NCBI GenBank assembly: GCA_963921825.1
Contig: OY997593.1
Location: 51,320,039-51,384,038, forward strand
From: Erodium maritimum
Lineage: Eukaryota; Streptophyta; Magnoliopsida; Geraniales; Geraniaceae
DNA length: 64,000 bases
Reading direction: 5' to 3'
Within the stretch, counting starts at the first letter, position 1. Each line of letters starts with the position of its first letter. A program made the position numbers and the translations under genes. Below the pieces are notes generated by a model. The model had not been told where the DNA came from. It saw only the letters and a list, made by a program, of their open reading frames with translations, and ran no database searches. Positions 56,090 through 64,000 of this stretch are shown here, one piece after another.

Positions 56090-58986
56090 AGTAAGAACCG
56101 CTCACGGTCAGCGCTAGTCAAATCGGCGAAAAACAGAAAAATTTAAAAATTTTGGACGGACACTTAAATGAACCTAAATTTGACCCCGAGGGTCATACCG
56201 GACTTAAGTTGACCCCGATATCGATCGAAGCGAGTTCCGGGGGACTCAGGGCAACTTTCTGACCAATTTAGGAAATGTTGACTTTTTGCTGGAAAAGTCA
56301 ACCGAGCGACGTTTTGGTCCGTTCAAGGTCCGTTTTGGATCCAAAAAGCTTAGCCGTCGTCACAGCGGTCTTAGTTGAGCCGTTTCCTTGTAGCCCGTGA
56401 AGTTTCGTAATTTCTTGGAAAAAGTGCTCGTTCGGGCCCGAGACGGCCGAATTTCACGAATCTGACTGAAAAAATATATAGAAGATGTTTTCAAAAAGGG
56501 TGGGACCCACTTGCCACATGTCATACAAGTGGTTGTGTTAGTTAAATTTTGAACAAAACAAAGGAACACATGGATGGTAGTTTTGTAATTAAGTGTTAGT
56601 TGTACTTTTTGAACAAAACAAAAAGGAAATGAAGAGTGTGTTCTCGGCAAAGTAGGAAAAAAAGAGAAAAAAAAAGAGAGAGAAAGAAAAGAGAGAAAGG
56701 GAAGGAGAGAAAAGAAAGAAAGTGAAGGATTTTGGTGATTTCCCGACGATCCGACCGACCGATCGACTCAACGACTGCGGATTCGAACTCCGCTCGTCAG
56801 TCCCTACTTTGAGAACCCAATGAATTTTGGAATTAAACTGTAAAAGTTGTAAATGACGGGTTTAGAAACTTTAAACGTGAATTAAATTGCTCGGAAGTCG
56901 TTAATCCACACCCGGAATGAATTTTGGAATTAAACTGTAAAAGTTGTAAATGACGGGTTTAGAAACTTTAAACGTGAATTAAATTGCTCGGAAGTCGGAA
57001 ATTGATTCTGTCGATTGCGTTGGAACCCTTGAATTATTCTAAGGCCGTAGAAATGAAAACGGGAATTTTCGGAGCCCCGGAAGGGCGTTTTCAAAACCCG
57101 GGCAGATTCGCCGAGCCGGGCGAATCGGGCCTTTCCGGGTCCATTATCGACAATGTCGAGTAATTGGGAAGTTTGGGAGTGATCGACATTGTCGGGATTG
57201 CATTTGGGCGTCAAGTGTATTTAAATTCAGTTTATGCCTGCGAACTTAAAAGGTGTTTTAAATTGTGTTCTTATTAGATCGTGCCACCGACCGAGGAAAG
57301 GGAAAGCTAGGCGAGGGATCGGGAACACGCCGGAGCTTGGTTGGGAACTTTTTGGAAAGCGTAAGAGGTAGGGAAAAGTATCCGGATCTCGGCCTTAACT
57401 AGGGAAAGTTAACGGTAGAAATGCATGTGACACTTGGGTGTCGTGGGTTAAGTAAGTTTATCGAATATTAGAAAGGCAGGCGACACCGGGTGGTGTCGTA
57501 TGATACGGGAACGTATCGAACAATAGAAATGCGTGTGACACTTAGTAGTGTCGTAGGAGCAGTGAACATATTGATATTAGAAATACTGGAGGCACTTGGT
57601 TATGCCCGGAGGTTGATTGTATTGTTTGTGAGTGCCCGTGAGGTTGTTAAAGCCGTATTTTATTGTCGGTGTGTCTTGGGTGGCCATGAGTGACCGTAAG
57701 GTTGTTAAACCCGTATTTTATTGTCGGTGTGTCTTGGGTGGCCATGAGCGCCCGTGAGGTTGTTAAACCCGTATTTTATTGTCGGTGTGTCTTGGGTGGC
57801 CATGAGTGCCCGTGGGGTTGTTAAACCCGTATTTTATTGTTGGTGTGTCTTGGGTGGCCATGAGTGCCCGTGAGGTTGTTGAGCCCGTATTTACTGTTGG
57901 TGTCTTGGGTGGCCATGAGTGCATGTGAGGATGTTAAAACCGTATTTCATTGTCGGTGTGTCTTGGGTGACCATGAGTGCCTGTGGGGTTGTTAAACCCG
58001 TATCTTACTATTGGTGTGTCTTGGGTGGCCATGAGTGCCCGTGAGGTTGTTGAGCCCTTGTTTTACTGTTGGCGTCTTGGGTGGCCATGAGTGCATGTGG
58101 AGTGCTAAACCTGTGTTGTTACTGTTTGTTGAACTTTGCTTGTGATTGGGGTTGTGGTTGCCTGAGGTTGGGAGAGACAGGTCGACCGCCTGATCCGACT
58201 GCGTGTCGGTAAAAGTTGTGTGGGTATTGGCTAGCCTTCCGATAAGGATCGGTAAGGTTGAGCGTCTTCTTTGGCGATGAGGGCGGCTCCCCTTCCGACC
58301 AGCTATCAGAAAAGTATGGCTTTATACATCATCGACAGGTCGACCGCCTGACCCGACTGCCTGTCGGGGAAGTTGCGTGGGCACGCTCGAGCCCAACCAG
58401 TTAGCAACCGGAACTGAGCAGCTGGAGTGCGATCCTTTGTGATCTTGCTTGGTGTGCGATCCTTTGTGATCTTGGGTGTTGCGTGGTTATCTTTTGAGTC
58501 CTTGGGTTGAGGTTGTAACCGCTGTGTCAGGTCTACATTACGTGTCCGGGTGTTGAGTCGGTTGGGGAAAGTAACAGTTTGTGTGTCAGTCGGGTTACTT
58601 GAGTTGGGGATAGTAGTCCCCGGTGTTTGGTTTGTTGTTGGTGTTTCCGGCATTGTCTGCTAGTATGTCGTAGTCAGTCTGGTATCCGTGGTGTTGAGCG
58701 AACGCTCACCCCTAGTTGCTTTTCCTACAGGTACTGGTCGCTTGACGGACTAGGGGAGCTCTCGAAGCTTGAAGAGCTGGGAGCGGGAGTCCGGGTTTCC
58801 TTTTTAGTTTAGCGACGTACGCCTTGTCTTTTGTCCGCTTGTTTTGGACGTGCTTTTAAGTTGTAAAATATTATTTTGATTAACTAAAAGGTGATTTTAA
58901 GCTGTTTATTTAAAAGGTTTGAAAATGGTTTTATTGTTTTACCGTTCGCGTTCCTGGTTCGGTTCTACCGAATTCGTAGCGTGACA
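56090..58986 (+). repeat. 3' LTR of element D (2,897 bp)
   Basis: It starts agtaagaaccgctc (the first base T of TGTAAG is changed to A) and ends TAGCGTGACA before the right CAATA duplication. 56820-56995 contains a local duplication (gaattttggaattaaactgt occurs twice). It contains the 58-bp array at 57630-58090 and the conserved block at 56342-56389. Confidence 0.9.
57630..58090 (+). repeat. 58-bp tandem array in the 3' LTR of D
   Basis: About eight units, homologous unit by unit to 50720-51185 with scattered substitutions, so the array predates insertion of this copy. Confidence 0.9.
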
Positions 58987-58991
58987 CAATA

Positions 58992-59163
58992 CCTCATATA
59001 CTTGTTTCAAAAAAAATCTTGAGTATTATGAGAAGTTTAATTTGATAGGTTTTTTGCCGACTTAGAGAATTCTATCATAAAGATGAAGATGAATGAAATT
59101 TTCTAGTCTTAGTTGTTATCTAGAGGATCTAGTTATTTGAAACTAAGGTTCTTTTAAATAGAA
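58992..59163. other. Short AT-rich stretch between element D and LINE
   Basis: No feature recognised; it borders the target duplication of the LINE at 59164. Confidence 0.5.
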
Positions 59164-59175
59164 TTTGGGACTCTG

Positions 59176-61905
59176 TTTTTTTTTATCAGCAATTTTCAAT
59201 TTTATAGACCTAGTTTTCGAAATGAAAAGCTAAGCCAAGGGGCAAGCCCTCCAAGGTTACAACATCCAACCATTCCACCAACTAGACCCCAAAACAATCC
59301 AGACCAAACCTATCAGCTACGTTTCAATTTCATACCCTTACAAAACTGTCACAACCAAGTATTCATGACAGTGCACAGCCCAAAAACAGTAATAACCCCT
59401 GGTTCTGCATAATGCAGCACCAGACTTCCAACCACCCAAAAAACCCTGCAATCAGTCAATCCAAAACAAAGAAGCCAACCCCAAGTATAGCTCACTTCGG
59501 AATCAATACAAAGTTACCCAAACCATCTTCAAATCTCAGCTTCAAAACCAGCAGCCAAGGAAAGGAGCCTCACCTCAGACCAGTAATCATCACCACCAAA
59601 AGAGCCTCAGTTTGGAAAGTACAGCAGCTGTAAGCAAGTGAGATAAAACCAAGTCCAAAGAAAACCCAACACAGTGTTCTTAGTAAACAACACTCCTCTT
59701 AACAAATGTGACTACCCACACACAACCAGCTAACTAAAACAGAACAACTACCCCCACACAGAATAGAAAACTAAGGCTTAGAAGGGAAATACACCAGTAG
59801 CAACCTTACCATTTTCTCACCACACTCCCCCAACCCCCACCCCCCCCCCCAAACTTTTGTGTCTGGCCTGCCAAAGGTTTAATTTAGTCTTGAACTTGGC
59901 TAAAATGGGATCCCAGGTTTTGATCCTCCTGGGATTGGCCCCTAACTGGAACCCCAAGTATTCAAAAGGAAGTTGCATTGCAGTGCAGCCAAGTATGCCA
60001 GTGATATCATCAATTTGCACTGAGGAAGGATTCAACAGTAATACCTTTGACTTCTGAAAATTGATTTGTAGGCCAGTGGATTTTTGTAACACATTGAGGG
60101 TGTGTTTCAAGTTTATAGCTTGTTGAATTCCAGCTTGAATAAAGATGAGAGTATCATCTGCAAATTGTAAATGGGAGATCTCTGGCCCCAACTCAGAACA
60201 TTTAACACCAGAGAACATGTTCATAGAAGTACCTTTAACCATCAATTGATGAAGACTCTCAGCTACTAGTGCAAATAATAAGGGTGATAAAGAACAACCT
60301 TGTCTGAGCCCTCTCTCCAAAGGAAAATCAATAGATGGTGAACCATTAATCAACACAGAAGACCAGGCTCTCCTACATTCCTGAATCCAAGATCTCCATA
60401 TGGTGCCAAAACCCATTCTATCAAGCAATTGTAGTAATGAACCCCAGTGTATGTGGTCATAAGCCTTCTCAAAATCAATTTTGAATACAATTATCTCTTG
60501 ACCAGAATTTTTTATAGAGTGAATTAATTCAGAAGTAATCAAAACTCCATCTAATATCTGTCTTCCAACTATGAAACCAGACTGAACATCATGAACTAGC
60601 AAATTCATTAAGGGTTTAAGTCTGGTTGCCAATACCTTTGAAATGATCTTATAAATGATGTGGATCAAACTGATTAGTCTAAAGCCATTGAATGTCTCTG
60701 ATGCTGAACCTTTAGGAATTAAGGTTATAAAGGAAGAATTTAGCCCTTTACCAAGATGTCCCCCATTGAAAAAATGTTGAAAGAGCTCCAAAATATCCTC
60801 TCTGATAATAGACCAACAACATTGATAAAACTTTAGAGAGAACCCATCAGGTCCAAGAGACTTGTCCCCATTGCAAGCACTGATGGCCTTTAATATCTCA
60901 ACTTCAGTGAAAGGTTCCTCCAGTCCCTGTGCTTGAACAAAGGATATAGACTTGAAGGGAAGAGAGGATAAATTAATACATACTGAATATGTCCCAAGAA
61001 ATCTGGCAGAGAAATGCTTATTTGCCTCAGCTCTGATCTCAACTGGAGAATGAATAAAAGAGTCTCCAACCTTGATACTAGTGATCTTCTTTCTAGTGAA
61101 GTTGAAATTGGCAACCAGATGATAGTATTTGGTGCATCTGTCCCCCTCTCTAGACCATCTATGTCTAGCCTTCTGACACCAAAGTTTAGCTTGAAGTTTT
61201 AACTTCTGAATTAACCAAGCATTCAACAAAGCTCTCCTAGCAATCTCCTCAGGTAATAAACCTTTGGCCTCAAAAATACTGTCAAGTGTGTGAATCTCCT
61301 CCTTGAGATCCTCAATAGCTTTGTCTAACAACCCAAAAGTATTAATATTCCACTGTCTATAAAAACTCTTTAGAGACTTTAATTTGAACCAGAGTTTATA
61401 GGCAGATGAACCTTCAACTTGAATACTATCCCAGTGGACTTTAGTGTCTGACAAAAAGGATGGATGTTTTGTCCAGGCATTGATGAATTTGAATGGTCTT
61501 GGGCCCCAATCCACCATTGGGTTACTGAGAAGTACAGGTTTGTGATCAGAGAGAATCCTTGGTAGACAGGTTTGAGAGATGTTGTTGAAAAATGATAATA
61601 AGGATGGACTGATCAAGAATCTATCTAATCTTGAGGCCATGTTCCTGGTATTAAACCAAGTATATTTCCCACCCTCCATCTGGAGATCCAATACTTCAGC
61701 ATTGCTCACAAAACTCCTGAACTCTCTGAGGCTCCTTGAAGAATAATTAGGCCCTGATTTCTCAGTAGGCTGGAGGATGGCATTGAAATCTCCAGCTATG
61801 AGGTAATCAGGATAGAGATTAGGGATCTTTGAGAGTATGTCCAGCCACAAAAGACCCCTAGCATTCACAGCACAAGGGGCATAGATATTGACTATAGAGC
61901 AGTTC
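59176..61905 (-). mobile_element. 5'-truncated L1-type LINE with target duplication
   Basis: The duplication TTTGGGACTCTGTT is found at 59164-59177 and 61906-61919. On the minus strand the copy begins inside the endonuclease domain (right after the duplication) and ends gctgataaaaaaaaac next to the left copy, i.e. with an A-tail. 5' truncation plus a 14-bp duplication is the usual result of target-primed reverse transcription. The coding part is at 59817-61905; the 3' UTR of about 0.64 kb starts with a G-run. Confidence 0.9.
59817..61905 (-). pseudogene. LINE ORF2: endonuclease end and reverse transcriptase
   Basis: One uninterrupted minus-strand frame of about 695 codons. It begins NCSIVNIYAPC in the endonuclease, followed by YLIAGDFNAIL (catalytic Asp and Asn), KYTWFN, RLDRFLIS and ILSDHKPVLL (catalytic His). 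Then the RT: GPDGFSLKFYQ, FITLIPKG, FRLISLIHIIYKIISKVLA, IVGRQILDG, FKIDFEKAYD, RGLRQGCSLSPLLFALV, the catalytic LQFADDTLIF and FEYLGFQLG. At KSLGGG the frame runs into a G-rich tract and stops; the RT thumb end, zinc-binding and RNase H-like domains of plant LINE ORF2 are missing. The N-terminal endonuclease is cut by 5' truncation. No internal stop suggests a fairly young insertion. Confidence 0.92.
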
Positions 61906-61919
61906 TTTGGGACTCTGTT

Positions 61920-62430
61920 GATTCAATATTCCAGTGCATCCACAGTCTTTCATATCTACTACTTTGGGCATTTTTCAAAGATAATCACTCCTTCTTTTTC
62001 TCTTGGTCCTCTTTTCCTTTCCATTGCTTCAGGAAGAAGTTTTCTTCCTTGGTTGCTGCATTTGTGTGTGTATAGTTGAATTTGTTGTCTGAACCCACAT
62101 AACAAAACAACCCAATTTGGGGGGAGAGTAGGTGGGGAGGGGAGGGGATGGGGTGGGGTGGGGGGGGGGGACTCATTCCTGATTCTTATCTAGTTTTGTT
62201 GGTTGATTTAATTGTTTTATGGTTGTGGGGGTGCTACATATGTTTGTTTTGGGGATTGAATTGCATTTCCACATATTTCTTGTACTACAATTTTTGTTTT
62301 GGGGCCTCTTGTGAGGTTTCCTTGCATTGTAAGTTTTGTTTTGAGGCTTCTCTTCATTGAGTTGTCCTTTGCTCTTCCTTTACTTCAAAGGATGGGTATT
62401 ACAAAAATTTGTTGATAAAAAAATACGGTG
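61920..62430 (+). mobile_element. LINE-type 3' end region (plus strand)
   Basis: It contains aatttggggggagag and a G-rich tract (62119-62170), then a T/G-rich 3' UTR ending tacttcaaaggatgggtatt and ttgttgataaaaaaa near 62425. The layout matches the 3' UTR of the minus-strand LINE at 59176-59860. The coding part is not present; its 5' boundary is unclear. Confidence 0.55.
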
Positions 62431-62547
62431 ACTTGTTCCAAAACAAGATAAAGAAAATGGTTTGATCGCATTGCATACATATAACATATGGTAAAAACAA
62501 GGACAATACAACGTTTGTTTTGAACAAGTAAATAAATTGTCAAATTA

Positions 62548-64000
62548 AGTCTTATAAGGTTTTTGGTGCTAGGCGGAGAGGTTGGATGTCTCAATGCTTT
62601 TTAGCACATATTTCTGTCTTGGTAAATGGGTCCCCGGCCCCGGAATTTCAGATGGACAGGGGTTTGAAGCAAGGTTGTCCTCATTCACCTCTTCTCTTTG
62701 TATTGGCAGCAGAGGGTTTGCATTTGCTTCTGAAGGAAGGGGAGAGAAGGGGGAGATAAAAGGAGTGAAGTTTGGAGATAAATAAGGGCCCTCTATTTCT
62801 CACCTGCAATTTGCAGATGACACGGTGATTTTTATTAAGGGAACATGGGAGTATGTGGATAACTTGAAGCAGATCCTCATAGGCTTTCAATGCTGCTCGG
62901 GTTTAAAAAATTAATTTTGAGAAGTCAAGTTTATTGTGCTTAACCCGAACATTCTTACTCCGGAAGGGGTTGTTTAATCCTTGGGGTTTGGAGTCAGTGT
63001 GCTACCGTTTACTTACCTAGGCTTCAGTCTGGGAGCAAACCCGAAGAGGGTAAAGACCTAGGAGCCAATTATTACTAAGTACAAGAAGAAGTTGGGATTG
63101 TGGCAAGCTAAGTTCCTTAGTTTTGAGGGAGGATCACTTTGATTAATTCCACCTTATCTGCATTACCTTTGTACTATATGTCCTTAATGCAGGCACTAGT
63201 AGGAGTTATTAAGGAACTGGAGCGGTGGCAGCGTAGACTCTTGTGGGGGGCTTCTGAAAATAAAAGAGCCTTGCATAAAGTCAGATGGGATGTTGTGTGC
63301 AAGGCTAAAAAGGAAGGGGGTTTAGAGCTTCACAGCTTGTCCAGAGTTAATCAGAGTCTATTATCAAAGTGGTGGTGGAGGTTCGCTTTTGAAGTCGATT
63401 CTCTGTGGAAGCAAGTGGTGTGTGCCCAGTTTTGTGGGGAAACTTCTGATTGGGACTTAGACAGGTTGGAAGTTGATGACGGATCGTCCTGGGTGGCTCA
63501 TATACAGGATATGGGTAAAGATCAACAATTTAGGAATTTATTCAGAGGAGTGGGGTTGAGGTGGTTGGTAGGCTCAGGAAATAGAGTGAGATTCTGGCTT
63601 GATGTGTGGCTGGGGGAGGCGCCTCTAAAGGACAGATTTTATCGGATTTTCCACTTGTCTGGTAAGCAGTTTGCCTCAATCTCGGAAGTTTGGAATGGAG
63701 TCAGATGGGATTTAGATTTGGCGCGTACACCATGAGGTAGGGATGTCCCGTTGTATGCGGCCCTATCAGATTTACTGAGACCGGGCACTTTTCCTGAAAG
63801 AAGTGATGAGGATAGTTGTTTTTGGGTTGCTGATGCTAAGGGGTTCTCGGTGAATAAGTGTTTTAAGGCCCTGGGAGAAAGAGGAGAGGAGAAGATGTGG
63901 GATAAGATTATTTGGTTTCCAGTCTTACCGCCAAATGTGGGAGCTTTTTTGTGGCTTTGTTGTCATGAAGCGGTTCCGACTTCGGTGTTCCTAGAAAGCA
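62548..64000 (+). pseudogene. LINE ORF2 fragment (RT to zinc-binding), runs off window
   Basis: It starts in the middle of the RT: FGARRRGWMSQC, SVLVNGSPAPEFQMDRGLKQ (about 62570-62670), SPLLFVLAAEGLHLLL, then HLQFADDTVIFIKG (about 62800-62840), LPFTYLGFSLGANPKR and TLSALPLYYMSLMQA. From 63139 one long frame to 63735 has ELERWQRRLLWG, GGLELHSLSRVNQSLLSKW and VRFWLDVWLGEAPL. After TGA at 63733-63735 it continues in frame with FSVNKCFKAL and IWFPVLPPNVGAFLWL of the RT zinc-binding domain. Frameshifts are at about 62785, 62905 and 63140. It belongs to a family related to the neighbouring LINE. Confidence 0.88.

Larger units (their letters stand above)
49037..58986 (+). mobile_element. Tekay-like Ty3/gypsy element D, complete ends, gag and integrase core deleted
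   Basis: 9,950 bp starting TGTAAGAACCGC and ending TAGCGTGACA, flanked by the perfect 5-bp duplication CAATA (49032-49036 and 58987-58991). Order: 5' LTR, primer-binding site, protease, RT, RNase H, integrase remnants, chromodomain-like end, polypurine tract, 3' LTR. There is no gag between the primer-binding site and protease, and the integrase lacks its catalytic core. It therefore could only have moved in this form with proteins supplied in trans, or was deleted after insertion. The pol text is close to element A, but the LTRs differ over most of their length. Confidence 0.93.

Noticed and set aside
1-64000. CRISPR arrays, prokaryotic operons, phage
   Set aside because: All direct repeats found belong to LTR or intronic tandem arrays without spacers; genes are spliced and plant-like.

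Overview
This window comes from the nuclear genome of a flowering plant. The evidence is spliced genes with GT-AG introns for typical plant families (a MATE/DETOXIFICATION transporter, a MUCI70/TOD1-type DUF616 glycosyltransferase-like protein and a dirigent protein), set among plant-type Ty3/gypsy (Tekay-like chromovirus), Ty1/copia, L1-type LINE and Mutator-like elements. I cannot name the species, and nothing seen separates eudicot from magnoliid or monocot with confidence. There is no bacterial-style operon, CRISPR array or convincing RNA gene.

Layout. 1-10517: a Tekay-like Ty3/gypsy element on the minus strand, cut by the left edge, whose gag-pol frame carries many stops and is split by a 1,688-bp solo copia-type LTR. 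It sits in an older minus-strand LINE (10518-11700). 12726-17230: an 8-exon MATE transporter gene whose second intron holds two Mutator-like elements. 17496-25539: a retroelement and MULE zone with three RT-less retroposons with 14-16 bp target duplications, a Pack-MULE carrying a fragment of a myo-inositol-kinase-like gene, and a hairpin MITE. 25585-30837: a three-level nest (retroposon > copia-type solo LTR > Tekay-type solo LTR), each level with its own target duplication. 32390-35791: a truncated Ty1/copia element whose LTR ends about 220 bp before the next gene. 36010-40000: a 6-exon DUF616 gene, followed on the same strand by an intronless dirigent gene (40328-40831). 41150-43025: a LINE relic, then a two-exon small cysteine-rich secreted peptide on the minus strand. 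44942-48560: GC-rich LINE ORF1-like relics. 49037-58986: a complete-ended but internally deleted Tekay-like element (TSD CAATA) lacking gag and the integrase core. 59176-64000: several LINE copies on both strands.

The host genes have no evident functional link: vacuolar or plasma-membrane export (MATE), Golgi polysaccharide synthesis (DUF616), lignan/lignin coupling (dirigent) and a putative secreted Cys-rich peptide. Most of the interest lies in the mobile DNA: datable nests, a gene-capturing MULE, a short block conserved between otherwise divergent LTRs, and a perfect palindromic module recurring in two LTR types. Domain calls rest on recognition of conserved residues by eye; no database search was possible.
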